The translations under genes were made by a program, and so were the position numbers. Of a DNA stretch of 64,000 nt, positions 35,671 to 46,093 are shown piece after piece. Location: the NCBI GenBank assembly GCA_017610385.1, contig JAFCCC010000003.1:9170-73169 (forward strand), given 5' to 3'. Origin of the DNA: Candidatus Nanohalarchaeota archaeon (GTDB lineage: Archaea; Nanohalarchaeota; Nanosalinia; Nanosalinales; JAFCCC01). How positions within the stretch are numbered: the stretch's first letter is position 1; the number at the start of each line of letters is the position of its first letter. Under the pieces are notes generated by a model. The model had not been told where the DNA came from. It did not search any database and saw only the letters and a list, made by a program, of their open reading frames with translations.

Positions 35671-36693
35671 ATGTTAACACAAAAACAAATAATTCAGATT
35701 AGAGCGTTATTGGAAAAAGCAAAAACCCCATTTTATTTTTTCGATGGGGATCCTGATGGACTATGTTCTTTTCTATTACTAATGAAAAAATATGAGAAAG
35801 GGGATTTTGAATGTGCAAATTTTCCTGTTGATGATGAAAGACCTTATTTGGAAAAATCAAAGGAAATCTATTCTGATCTTATTGTTATTCTAGATCGTGC
35901 GTATATGACTCAAAAGGCAATTAATTCATTCAGAACAAAAGTTCTGTGGATTGATCATCATCCACCACTTAAACGAAATAATGTATTTTATTTTAATTCG
36001 CGTTTAAATAGAAAAGAAGTTCCGACAACGTATATGGCATATCAAATTACTAGAGAAAATGAATGGTTGGCCACTGTGGGTACTATTGCAGATTATCATC
36101 TTCCAGCCTTTTCTAATAATTTTTCCAGACAATATCCTGAAATTCTTCCAAAAAAGATTATTAATCTCGATGAAATCTTGTTCGATACGAAAATGGGCCA
36201 ATTAATTGATGTATTTAATTTTAATTTGCATGGCGCGGAAAATTCCATAAGAAAAAATGTGAATTATCTCTTAAAAATTAAAGATCCCTTGGAAATTTTA
36301 GAACAGAAAAATAAAGCAGGGAAATTACTTTACAAAAATTATCAAAAGTTAAATAAAAAATATCAAAGACTCTTGAAACTGGCTTTGAAAGAAGAAAATG
36401 AAAAATTTATGTTTTTTACATACTCTGGAAAAGTTGGATTTACTGGAAAATTGAGTATGGAACTAATGTATAGAAAAGATCCAGAAGTGTCTATAGTCGC
36501 TAAAGAAGAAAAAGATTCTAATATAATTTCTATGAGCCTGAGATCTAGGACTAAAGATGTATCCAAATTGTTAAAACAAGCTTTAGTTGGTTTAGAAGGA
36601 GGAGGAGGGGGTCACGAGCATGCTTGTGGCGCACATATTAAAAAAGAAGATTTTGAGAAGTTTATTAATACTTTTAGAGAGCTTGTTTCGTAA
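35671..36693 (+). CDS. DHH-family phosphoesterase (RecJ-like)
   Basis: The 340-aa protein has DHH motif I FDGDPDG (about residues 23-29), motif II VILDRA, the signature DHHPP (about 96-100), and a C-terminal DHHA1 domain with the Gly-rich GGGGGHEHACG loop. Archaeal members include RecJ-like exonucleases and nanoRNases. Which of these this one is cannot be told from motifs alone. Confidence 0.85.
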   Translation: MLTQKQIIQIRALLEKAKTPFYFFDGDPDGLCSFLLLMKKYEKGDFECANFPVDDERPYLEKSKEIYSDLIVILDRAYMTQKAINSFRTKVLWIDHHPPLKRNNVFYFNSRLNRKEVPTTYMAYQITRENEWLATVGTIADYHLPAFSNNFSRQYPEILPKKIINLDEILFDTKMGQLIDVFNFNLHGAENSIRKNVNYLLKIKDPLEILEQKNKAGKLLYKNYQKLNKKYQRLLKLALKEENEKFMFFTYSGKVGFTGKLSMELMYRKDPEVSIVAKEEKDSNIISMSLRSRTKDVSKLLKQALVGLEGGGGGHEHACGAHIKKEDFEKFINTFRELVS

Positions 36694-36728
36694 AAAGTTA
36701 TATAAACAAAATCAGACAAAAGTAAACT

Positions 36729-37268
36729 ATGATAAAATGGTCTAAAGCAATATTATTGGAACTTGTTCTGTATATTTTATTTTTTGTTGAGATGGTTTTG
36801 ATAAGTTTAATTGGACTTACAGTTACAGGCTATATAATTGTATATTTAGCAATTTCGCCATTAATTGTCTTGTTTTGTGCCCACAGTTATTTTAATAACC
36901 GTAAATTCAATATCCAAGAAGCCTTTTACTTAGGACTTTTCTGGGCAATTAGTACATTACTTTTAGATTCTTTGTTTACTACGATGGTATTTAAATTGCC
37001 ACTAATTTATGAATTTTTAAGTTGGGTTATCTGGTTCTCCTTATTTGAAATTTTAATATTCACCACATTTTCAGGTTCTTTGATGAAAGAAGTAATTCGA
37101 GATATTCATGCAGTTAAGGAAAAACCTTCAAAGAAAACAGTTGTTAAAAAACAGATTCGAAGAACAATTAAAAAACCTGCGAAAAAGACAATCGCAAAGA
37201 AAACCAAATCTAAATCAAATTCTGTTAAAAAACCTGCGAAAAAGAATAAATCAACAAAGAAAAAATAA
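36729..37268 (+). CDS. membrane protein with histone H1-like Lys-rich tail
   Basis: The 179-aa protein has four hydrophobic segments within residues 5-120, then a C-terminal tail of about 50 residues made almost only of Lys, Arg, Ala, Pro, Ser and Thr, with repeated KKPAKK units. The tail resembles histone H1 C-termini and might bind nucleic acid or acidic membrane lipid (inference). The family is unknown. Confidence 0.65.
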   Translation: MIKWSKAILLELVLYILFFVEMVLISLIGLTVTGYIIVYLAISPLIVLFCAHSYFNNRKFNIQEAFYLGLFWAISTLLLDSLFTTMVFKLPLIYEFLSWVIWFSLFEILIFTTFSGSLMKEVIRDIHAVKEKPSKKTVVKKQIRRTIKKPAKKTIAKKTKSKSNSVKKPAKKNKSTKKK

Positions 37269-37269
37269 A

Positions 37270-37524
37270 TTAATCTACGACAAAGTCGATTTTCAAATGA
37301 AATATATGTGGATAATTCGGATTTTGCCTTGAACCCTTGATTCTTGGATCCTTAACACAGATTCGAATATCTCTTTTCTTTTCTAATAAATAATCTCTGA
37401 AACTTTTCCCACCGAAAATTTCTCTATTTAAAAAATGACCAACAGCTTTTTCAGCTGAAATATCTATAAAGTGAAATCGATGATATTTTCCATAACCATA
37501 CTCCCAAACTTCAAAATTTTTCAT
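37270..37524 (-). CDS. hypothetical protein downstream of adk
   Basis: The 84-aa soluble protein is rich in aromatic and charged residues, with no recognised domain. Its ATG overlaps the adk stop (ATGA), so it is co-translated with adenylate kinase. The short gap and strand indicate a real gene. Confidence 0.6.
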   Translation of the reverse strand: MKNFEVWEYGYGKYHRFHFIDISAEKAVGHFLNREIFGGKSFRDYLLEKKRDIRICVKDPRIKGSRQNPNYPHIFHLKIDFVVD

Positions 37525-38150
37525 TTTATTTTATTCACGATTTCTTGAATATCTTTCCAAACCTCCTTAAGTTCTCTATTGGCATCAATCCTTTTCAAAA
37601 TACTTCTTTTTTCATAGTATTTTATAACTGGTTTGAGACTTTTATTAAAAACTCTAGTTCTTTTTCTGATAATTTTTGGTCTATCATCCTCTCTTTGAGT
37701 TAATTTTTCTCCACATACGTCACAAATACCTTCTTTTTTTGGAGGTTTTAATTTAATGTGATAGGTGATATCACAGTTTCTACAAATCCATCGGCCAGAA
37801 ATTCTTTCTATTAATTCTTTTTGATTCACTTCTAAATAAAGTGCAATATCAATTGCTGTAATTTTCTCTAAAAGTTTAACTTGTTTTAAACTTCGCGGAA
37901 ATCCGTCTAAAATGAAATTTTGTTTGGCGGCCCGTTTAATGAATGGTAAAATAAATTCTATGACAATGTAGTCTGGGACTAATATCCCTTTTTTAATGTA
38001 TTTGTGTGGAGTTCCTTTTTTTGTTTTAGTGTTCTCATTTTTTCTTAAAATTCCGCCAGTATCAATATATTGCAATTTATATTTTCTACTGATTTTTTCT
38101 GCTTGTGTACCTTTACCTGCGCCCGGTGGACCTAATAGTACAATTTTCAA
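37521..38150 (-). CDS. adk: adenylate kinase with zinc-binding lid
   Basis: The 209-aa nucleotide kinase has P-loop GPPGAGKGT (residues 7-15), DGFPRS (about 81-86), and a lid carrying CRNC and CDVC pairs that bind structural zinc, followed by REDDRP. It interconverts AMP, ADP and ATP. Its gene abuts the CCA-adding enzyme gene and precedes a small unknown gene. Confidence 0.94.
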   Translation of the reverse strand: MKIVLLGPPGAGKGTQAEKISRKYKLQYIDTGGILRKNENTKTKKGTPHKYIKKGILVPDYIVIEFILPFIKRAAKQNFILDGFPRSLKQVKLLEKITAIDIALYLEVNQKELIERISGRWICRNCDITYHIKLKPPKKEGICDVCGEKLTQREDDRPKIIRKRTRVFNKSLKPVIKYYEKRSILKRIDANRELKEVWKDIQEIVNKIK

Positions 38151-39518
<1,368 letters not shown>

Positions 39519-39581
39519 AATTAATAAAGGTGTTTCTCTTAATTTATAAGTTAAGCTTGAGTAGAGTAAATTGTGATATAA

Positions 39582-40271
39582 ATGCCTAAATTCCAAGTAA
39601 TTTTAGATTTAGATAATACTCTTTACCCTTTTCGGGAGAATTTAACACAACTTATGCAGAAGCATTTTGTAGGAAAGGATTTAATGAAGGATTATGTGCA
39701 CTCTAAACACTATCTCAACGGATCTTTTTTTGAGTGGGCATTTAGAACTGGTTATGGAAAATTAAATAAACTTCCTAGTTGGAGTCAAAACTTAAGAGAA
39801 TTAGGGAATACAAGACTTTTTACTCATGGAAAGCCATACGACGGTGCGCAAGAATTAACTGACAAAATAAGTTCTTTGGATGGGCTTGTTTTCATTTTAA
39901 CACACAGAGGCACCATAGATTCTCCAGACATTTATTTTGATAATGGATTTGAAAAAACCAAACAATGGCTTGCAAATTATAATATTAAACATCATCGGCT
40001 GATTTTTACTCAGAAAAAAGTTGAAACCATGAGAAAATTGGAACAAGAATATAATTTGCCAATTTTAATTAGTTTAGAAGACGCAAAAGAAAATGCAGTG
40101 CAGATGGCTCAAGCAGGATTTACAACTTTGCTTTTAGAAAAAACTTACAATAATATAAACTCTGACTCTCTTGCTCAAGAGTTAATTTCAAACGGAAAAT
40201 TAATTCTTGTTAAAGATTTGCATGAAGCCCGCGAAAAATTAGAAGAAATAGCTCATAAATTCGAAAACTAG
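39582..40271 (+). CDS. HAD-superfamily hydrolase
   Basis: The 229-aa protein opens with the HAD nucleophile motif LDLDNTLYPF (residues 8-17). It has motif II ILTHRG (Ser/Thr), a Lys in TQKKVETM, and an acidic motif IV SLEDAKENA. It could be a nucleotidase or other small phosphatase. It is divergent from cca. Confidence 0.75.
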   Translation: MPKFQVILDLDNTLYPFRENLTQLMQKHFVGKDLMKDYVHSKHYLNGSFFEWAFRTGYGKLNKLPSWSQNLRELGNTRLFTHGKPYDGAQELTDKISSLDGLVFILTHRGTIDSPDIYFDNGFEKTKQWLANYNIKHHRLIFTQKKVETMRKLEQEYNLPILISLEDAKENAVQMAQAGFTTLLLEKTYNNINSDSLAQELISNGKLILVKDLHEAREKLEEIAHKFEN

Positions 40272-40308
40272 GAAAATTAAAAGAAAAAATGAATGAGTTA
40301 ATTATAAC

Positions 40309-40677
40309 TTATTCTAATAATTTTCTACCTTCTATATCCCAGAAAGTAATTTCCTCTCCCGCACTTACTTTTTTATCACCTATTTCTAGATCCATCATTT
40401 CATAGGTCTTCAGATCCATTACCTGAGCGACGGCTCCACTAATAGAAACTACTTGACCAACCTTTTTTACGACATCTGGAGCCATAAATGGTGTGTGGCC
40501 TGGTTTTAAAAGATTTCTAGTTCTTTTATCAAAGAGACCTTCTGCCATAATTCTATATTTTGCATGTCCGTGTTTTCCCGGTGCGGATCTCTCGATTTTC
40601 TTGATTTTGCACGGTTCATTTTCCAAAATAACATAAGATCCCACCTTTAAATCTCCAATATCTATTTGTGTAGCCAT
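40309..40677 (-). CDS. aif5a: translation factor aIF5A
   Basis: The 122-aa protein has two beta domains. The N-terminal domain carries the hypusination loop SAPGKHGHAK, with the modifiable lysine at residue 35. aIF5A relieves ribosome stalling at proline-rich stretches. It is convergent with the HAD gene, and a TATA-like stretch precedes its ATG. Confidence 0.96.
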   Translation of the reverse strand: MATQIDIGDLKVGSYVILENEPCKIKKIERSAPGKHGHAKYRIMAEGLFDKRTRNLLKPGHTPFMAPDVVKKVGQVVSISGAVAQVMDLKTYEMMDLEIGDKKVSAGEEITFWDIEGRKLLE

Positions 40678-40776
40678 AATTTCACCTTAATTTACTTTAT
40701 AATATTTGAAGTATATTTAAAAGAGTTTCTATCAGCTCGTATTTGTTTTATATATAAATTTACCTAAATTTAATGA

Positions 40777-41508
40777 ATGCCTTCTGAGGAACAAGTAAAA
40801 GATTATATTTTACAACAACTTGCTACAGGAAAGAATATTTTAAAGATCAGGCAAAATCTCATTAATGCAAACTGGTCACCTGCGGCTGTAGATAAACTTT
40901 TAGATGAAGTTCTTACTGTAAAAAAATCTCAGACAAAGTCTAAACCAAATACTGATAATTTTATTCATTTTTGGTTGCATTCAATTAGTGGAATTATCTT
41001 GCATCCAAATGAATTTTTCCAGAATCTTCCAGAATTAAAATTTGGCAAAATTATTTTAATTTCTCTTTTAAATTTTCTTGTACCGATTTTAGTTAATGTG
41101 GCAATAACTTCTCTTTATGTGTTGCTTTTACCATTTTTAGCTTTCTTTGTTGGTTTTGGCATTGGTATAAGTTTGTTATATGTTTTAGTTGTTGGAATTC
41201 CAACTGCAATTCTTAGCCTTTTTGTTGGAGCAGCATACTTACATTTATTTGTCAAATTATTCAAAGGAAAAGGTACGTATAAAAAGAGCTTAGAAATTGT
41301 GGCGTTTTCATCTGCTGCGTCCCTATTGGGATTAATTCCAATTTTAGGGGTTATCGCAGCCATTATTTTTACAATTCGCGCGCAAATAAAAGGTATTGCA
41401 ACTTTACATCAAATGACTTCAAAGAAAGCGGCAATAGTTTTACTTACTTCCTGGATTTTACCAACTATTCTTATAGGGATTTATTTACTTTTTGTATTTT
41501 TAGCCTAA
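40777..41508 (+). CDS. YIP1-family-like membrane protein
   Basis: The 243-aa protein has an N-terminal soluble helical part (about residues 1-55, ILQQLATGKNILKIRQNL, resembling a UBA-like three-helix repeat) and five membrane helices in the rest, with the YIP1-domain layout of a shared central hydrophobic region. The function is unknown; YIP1-type proteins are linked to membrane organisation. Confidence 0.65.
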   Translation: MPSEEQVKDYILQQLATGKNILKIRQNLINANWSPAAVDKLLDEVLTVKKSQTKSKPNTDNFIHFWLHSISGIILHPNEFFQNLPELKFGKIILISLLNFLVPILVNVAITSLYVLLLPFLAFFVGFGIGISLLYVLVVGIPTAILSLFVGAAYLHLFVKLFKGKGTYKKSLEIVAFSSAASLLGLIPILGVIAAIIFTIRAQIKGIATLHQMTSKKAAIVLLTSWILPTILIGIYLLFVFLA

Positions 41509-41557
41509 AATTTTGTCGAGTTTTTTTGTTTAAATTTTTTTAAGTACACACTCTTAT

Positions 41558-42028
41558 TTACAATTCTTTCTCAAAAACTAAAGTTTTGTGTCCTTTTCCG
41601 TTGCGCACATCATCTAAAAACTCAGTTTTAATCCTCGTGTCAAATTTTTTACTGAGATGTTTAACGATTTCATTAGCATCTTCACATACATAATTAACTT
41701 TCTTGTAACCTTCTGATCGAAGTTTTTGCAATGCAATTCTAAACAATTTTGTTCCAATACCTCTATTTCTTTGTTGTTTTTGAACTGCTTCATTGGTTAT
41801 GACCCCTGTGTCTGAATTTTCATCATCTTTTTTCCACGCCACGAACCCAATAATTTTTTTATTTTCAATAACTAGAACTGCACGTTCTTTTCTATTAAGA
41901 AGATCTTCAATCTCAGTTTCTTGTTTTTCATCTGAAAAAGGTGGCGAATAGTTTTCTCTAACTTCTATTAAAAATGTATTCAGTTCTTTCGCGTTTTCAG
42001 GAAAAAAGCTTTGAAATTCTATTGTCAT
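41558..42028 (-). CDS. GNAT-family N-acetyltransferase
   Basis: The protein of about 156 aa has the GNAT core: strand VLVIENKKIIGFVAW, acetyl-CoA loop QQRNRGIGTKLF (Q-x-x-G-x-G/A type, about residues 97-108), and the following helix and VNYVCED strand. The substrate is unknown. The ATG at 42028 (MTIEFQ) is preferred to the upstream GTG at 42049. A dead Nudix gene lies just upstream on the same strand. Confidence 0.8.
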   Translation of the reverse strand: MTIEFQSFFPENAKELNTFLIEVRENYSPPFSDEKQETEIEDLLNRKERAVLVIENKKIIGFVAWKKDDENSDTGVITNEAVQKQQRNRGIGTKLFRIALQKLRSEGYKKVNYVCEDANEIVKHLSKKFDTRIKTEFLDDVRNGKGHKTLVFEKEL

Positions 42029-42063
42029 ATTCTTACTTTGTGCCACCAAGATAAAAAGAACTA

Positions 42064-42500
42064 TTATTTTTTATAATAACTCTTGATAGCTTCCTTAATC
42101 GCATCTGGTCCACAGTTTACCCAAATTTTTTTAATAGCTTCATCAAAATCCATCCATTTATATCCTATATGCTCCTTTTCTCATAGTTTAACAGCTCCAG
42201 AAATGTAGTCACATGCATAAGCGACAGCGCGAATTTTTAAAAAACCATCTTTGACGGGTTTTCATCCCAATAAACTTTAAGAACTTTTCCAAGAATTTTT
42301 ACTTTTATTCCTACTTCCTCATCAACTTCTTTAAGTACCGCTTGCTCTTCTGTCTCTTCGAAATGCATGGCACCTTTAATAAACTCCCAACCTGTTTCCT
42401 AATCTTCTCCCCGTCGATCAAACATGAGAATTTTATTTTCTTTAAAAACAATAGCAGTTATAGCGTGTTGCATTCCGTCAATTATTTTGTTATTTTCCAT
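42064..42500 (-). pseudogene. Nudix hydrolase pseudogene
   Basis: Translation from ATG 42500 gives a Nudix-like start (MENNKIIDG, AITAIVFKENKILMFDRRGE), then the Nudix box GAMHFEETEEQAVLKEV followed by DEEVGI, with Lys in place of the box Arg. The frame is broken by TAG at 42399-42401, by a one-base deletion in a run of six T's (minus strand, about 42239-42244) and by TGA at 42181-42183. After correction it continues to HIGYKWMDFDEAIKKIW and a TAA at 42064. Three lesions make this a decayed gene. Confidence 0.85.
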
Positions 42501-42549
42501 GATTAAATTTTGATTTCAAGAAATAAAAAAGAAAGAAAAGAGAAGCTCC

Positions 42550-42660
42550 CAATAATTTAGCTAATTAAAGCCAAATCATTGAGGAAAGTGAACTCGAAGG
42601 TATTGGGGGAAGGGTTAGATTGTGAGTTCACTAACGAAGCACCGATAACGGTTACGCTTC
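42550..42660 (-). other. three consecutive hairpins downstream of ftsZ
   Basis: Reading away from ftsZ, the stems are: GAAGC/GCTTC enclosing ACCG/CGGT (42636-42660), GTGAACTC/GAGTTCAC (42588-42631) and an 11-of-13-bp stem CAATGATTTGGCT/AGCTAAATTATTG (42550-42581) followed by pyrimidine and T runs. The last is a good candidate transcript end; together they could be a structured 3' UTR or small RNA. Confidence 0.5.
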
Positions 42661-42681
42661 AGCACCTCCTTCAGCATGAAT

Positions 42682-43740
42682 TCAGCGAATGACTTTTAAG
42701 CCTAAATCGCTGATATTTGTGATTTTAGTAGGACTGTCCTCTAATTTTCCAAGTATGTACGGAGAATTAACTCCTGTGATAATTGATATTACTTGGATTC
42801 GTCCTTCTAATTCTGGATCAACTCTAGCGCCCCAGATAACTTGAGCTTGTGCATCTAGTTTTTCAATGACTGCTTGACCTACGTCATTGATTTCTCTTAA
42901 GGTCATGTCATTTCCTCCGGAAATATGTAGTAAAGCGCCATTTGCTCCTTCGATGTCCACATCTAATAACGGATTTGTCAACGCTTCAACAATCGCTTCT
43001 TTACCTCTGTTTCTCGTATTAGATTCACCATATCCTACAACTGCTACTCCACCAGAGTGCATAACTGCTTTTACATCAGCATAGTCTAAATTGACTAAGG
43101 ATGGTTTGGAAATAGTTTCTGTAATTCCTTTAATCATGGTTGTAACTAATTCATCCGCAACGCCAAAGGCTTGTTCTAATGGTAAATCTCCTGCAATACC
43201 TAACAAACGGTCATTTTCAATTACAATTACTGTGTCAGCGTATTTTCTTAATTTATAAAGACCTTCTTCTGCTTTTGATATTCTGGCGCCTTCAATTTTA
43301 AATGGCATCGTAACGCTAGCAATAACAATACAATTTTCTTCCTTAGCAATTCGTGCGACTACTGGAATCGAACCTGTACCGGTTCCACCACCCAAACCAC
43401 ATACTACAAAGACCATGTCAGCTTGTTTAAAAAGTTCCTTTAATTCTGAACGACTTTCTTCCGCGGCTTTAGCACCAATTTCAGGATGCCCTCCAGCACC
43501 CAAACCTTTAGTTAGGTCCTGTCCAATTAATATCCTTTTATCTGCACTTGAAATTAATAAATGTTGTTTATCTGTGTTTATTGCGACGGTTTCTGCGCCA
43601 GCAATTCCTTTTCGATACATTCTCGTAACGATGTTGTTACCGCCGCCTCCGCAGCCCACGACGAGAATTCTCGCATCTTTAACATCAGCAAAATCTTGCT
43701 CATGATTATTTTCTATGACATTTCGAATGAATGATTCCAT
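42682..43740 (-). CDS. ftsZ: cell division protein FtsZ
   Basis: The 352-aa tubulin-like GTPase has the N-terminal GCGGGGNN loop (about residues 29-36), tubulin signature GGGTGTGS (about 115-122), and the synergy-loop NLDYADVKAVM. The C-terminal tail is short. A GGAGATAAT site precedes the ATG at 43740. Its partner SepF is encoded at 28529-28876. It stops with TGA, which shows that TGA is a normal stop codon here. Confidence 0.96.
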   Translation of the reverse strand: MESFIRNVIENNHEQDFADVKDARILVVGCGGGGNNIVTRMYRKGIAGAETVAINTDKQHLLISSADKRILIGQDLTKGLGAGGHPEIGAKAAEESRSELKELFKQADMVFVVCGLGGGTGTGSIPVVARIAKEENCIVIASVTMPFKIEGARISKAEEGLYKLRKYADTVIVIENDRLLGIAGDLPLEQAFGVADELVTTMIKGITETISKPSLVNLDYADVKAVMHSGGVAVVGYGESNTRNRGKEAIVEALTNPLLDVDIEGANGALLHISGGNDMTLREINDVGQAVIEKLDAQAQVIWGARVDPELEGRIQVISIITGVNSPYILGKLEDSPTKITNISDLGLKVIR

Positions 43741-44199
43741 ATTATCTCCTCTGATTTATATTTTGTAGGAACATAATGCTTTTTTAATACTGAAAGCAAA
43801 TACATCTATAGAACTAGATTTAAGCGCCAACTTAAACTGGTTTCATTCGATATTACTTCGAATACTTGAGAATTCAAATACATACAATATGGATTTACTC
43901 GATAACAACTTACTCTTAGTTCGCCAAAACTAAGTTTTGTTTATAAAGTTGTTTTGTAGCGTATGTCGCCAAACATAAGTGACTACAAATGAGTTAATTT
44001 ACAATCCATAATTAGTTATTTCTGAATATATAAAGATTTTCATAACCTCTTTTTCTTATGGAGAAATTCTGCTCCAGTGGAAATGTGGGTTCTGTTCAAA
44101 AGAAATAAAGGTTATTCCATAGGAAATAATGTAGATCAAATTCTAAATATTAGTGACAATAAATTAACTTTTTTAATTGTGCGGGTTTAATTAGTTATT
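43741..44199. other. gene-free interval between divergent ftsZ and asnS
   Basis: This 459-bp divergent promoter region holds the ftsZ ribosome site at its left end and several TATA-like A/T runs, for example TATATAAAG near 44028-44036. Short imperfect repeats such as GCCAAAAC/GCCAAACA occur in the middle. No tRNA, RNA gene or ORF longer than about 16 codons was recognised. Confidence 0.4.
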
Positions 44200-45480
44200 A
44201 TGAAAATTGCAGATATTGAAAAAATGAAAGAAGGCCAAAAAGTTGAGCTTAAGGGCTGGATATACAGACAAAGAGCTTCTAAAAATGTTGCCTTTATTGT
44301 TCTAAGAGATTCAACAGGAATAATTCAGATAGTTTATGGAAAAGAAGTTGGAAATAAGATTTTTGAAAAAGCATCCACAATTTTAATTGAAAGTTCTATT
44401 AAGATTAAAGGCATAATTAAAAAAGATGCACGTGCTCCTAGCGGATTTGAAATCGAGGGAACTGATTTTGAAATTATTAATAAAGCTGAACGATTTCCAA
44501 TTACAAAAGATCAAAGTACTGAATTTTTATTAAATATGAGGCATCTATGGATTAGATCCCAAAAATTAACTAATGTTTTTAAAATTAAAGATACTCTATT
44601 CTATGCTGCTCGAGACTACTTACGAAAAGATGGCTGGTATGAAACACAGAGTCCTATGATTACTGCTTGTGCAGGGGAGGGTGGTTCTACATTATTTAAA
44701 ATGGATTACTTTGGACACAAGGCATATTTAGCTCAAACAGGTCAATTATATTCTGAAGCACTCATTTTTGCTCTAGAAAAAGTTTACTGTTTTGCTCCCT
44801 CTTTCAGAGCTGAAAAATCTAAGACAAGAAAGCATTTAACTGAATATTGGCATTTAGAGCCAGAAGGTGCTTGGATAACTCATGAACAAAACATGAAAAT
44901 TCAAGAGGGATTAATTTCTTATATTTGTCAAACGGTTGCAAAAAAGTATCCGAAAGAACTTTTGGCATTGGGCCGGGATCCAAAAGACCTTTTATTAGTT
45001 AAACCGCCTTTTAAAAGAATTACGTATGAAGAAGCGATTAAACAATTGCAAAAACGTGGTAGCAAAATAAAATATGGTGAAGATTTTGGAGTCGCAGAAG
45101 AAAAATTATTAATGAAAGGAGAAAAAGCGCCCATGTTTGTTGAGCGATGGCCTGCTGAAATGAAGGCGTTTTATATGAAAAGAGACCCAAAAGACAAGAA
45201 AATTGTTCTTTGTGATGATTTATTTGCTCCAGAAGGATACGGAGAAATTATTGGAGCTAGCGAAAGAGAAACTGATAATTCTATTCTAATTAAAATGCTA
45301 AAGAAAGAAGGTGCAAATTTAGATGATTATAAATGGTATTTGGAACTAAGAAAATTTGGATCAGTTCCGCATTCTGGATTCGGCGTTGGAATGGAAAGAG
45401 TTCTTAGTTGGATCTGCAAATTAGATCATATTAGAGACGCGATTCCCTTTCCACGATTAACAAACAGATTTTATCCTTAG
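44200..45480 (+). CDS. asnS: asparaginyl-tRNA synthetase
   Basis: The 426-aa class IIb synthetase has an N-terminal OB anticodon-binding domain (about residues 15-95), motif 1 near WYETQSPMI, motif 2 FRAEKSKTRKHLTEYWHLEPE and motif 3 GFGVGMERVLSWI, ending FPRLTNRFYP. The YWHLEPE form fits AsnRS rather than AspRS. Its presence implies direct asparaginylation. Confidence 0.92.
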   Translation: MKIADIEKMKEGQKVELKGWIYRQRASKNVAFIVLRDSTGIIQIVYGKEVGNKIFEKASTILIESSIKIKGIIKKDARAPSGFEIEGTDFEIINKAERFPITKDQSTEFLLNMRHLWIRSQKLTNVFKIKDTLFYAARDYLRKDGWYETQSPMITACAGEGGSTLFKMDYFGHKAYLAQTGQLYSEALIFALEKVYCFAPSFRAEKSKTRKHLTEYWHLEPEGAWITHEQNMKIQEGLISYICQTVAKKYPKELLALGRDPKDLLLVKPPFKRITYEEAIKQLQKRGSKIKYGEDFGVAEEKLLMKGEKAPMFVERWPAEMKAFYMKRDPKDKKIVLCDDLFAPEGYGEIIGASERETDNSILIKMLKKEGANLDDYKWYLELRKFGSVPHSGFGVGMERVLSWICKLDHIRDAIPFPRLTNRFYP

Positions 45481-45514
45481 AACTATTTATATATTGTAAA
45501 GAGAAATTTATAGC

Positions 45515-46060
45515 ATGTACAATCCAAAAGAGAAAATTCTGTCATTGGCTATTGCATTTATTTTAGTTTTCTTTTTTATTTACGGAATAGATGTTTTTTA
45601 TAGTGCACCAAGCCGAGAAGATTATTGTACTGATAAAATTTATGAACGAATCATAATAAATCAAACAGATTGTGTTCTAATGGGTGGTAAATGGAATACT
45701 TATGGCGGGCTTGCCAAACCCCTCCCAATTGAAAACGAAACAAATGGTTGGTGTATTCCTAGTTATAAGTGTGATCAAAATTATAACTTGGCTAGAACGG
45801 CTTATTACAGAGTTTTTTTTATTGTAATGATTTTTCTTGGAACTCTTTGTCTTGTAGTGGGTGCAATAATGAAAATAGAAAGTATTGGTGTTGGTATAAT
45901 GATAAGTGGTTTAATCACAACTATTTATGGTTTTATACGCTCTTGGAAGTTTTTATCTGATTCTGGTAAAGTTATAGCTCTTATACCCCTTATGCTGCTA
46001 TCCTTAGTGGCCTTATTCTGGATCGGAACAAAAAAACTAAACCCAAAGAAGAAAAAGTAG
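45515..46060 (+). CDS. hypothetical four-helix membrane protein
   Basis: The 181-aa protein has membrane helices near residues 8-28, 100-122, 126-146 and 153-173. An extracytoplasmic loop of about 65 residues between the first two carries four cysteines (positions about 34, 52, 72 and 78), likely disulfide-bonded. A Lys-rich end follows. No family is recognised. Confidence 0.65.
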   Translation: MYNPKEKILSLAIAFILVFFFIYGIDVFYSAPSREDYCTDKIYERIIINQTDCVLMGGKWNTYGGLAKPLPIENETNGWCIPSYKCDQNYNLARTAYYRVFFIVMIFLGTLCLVVGAIMKIESIGVGIMISGLITTIYGFIRSWKFLSDSGKVIALIPLMLLSLVALFWIGTKKLNPKKKK

Positions 46061-46093
46061 CACAAGAATCTATTCGTTTGCTAAAACGAACAG

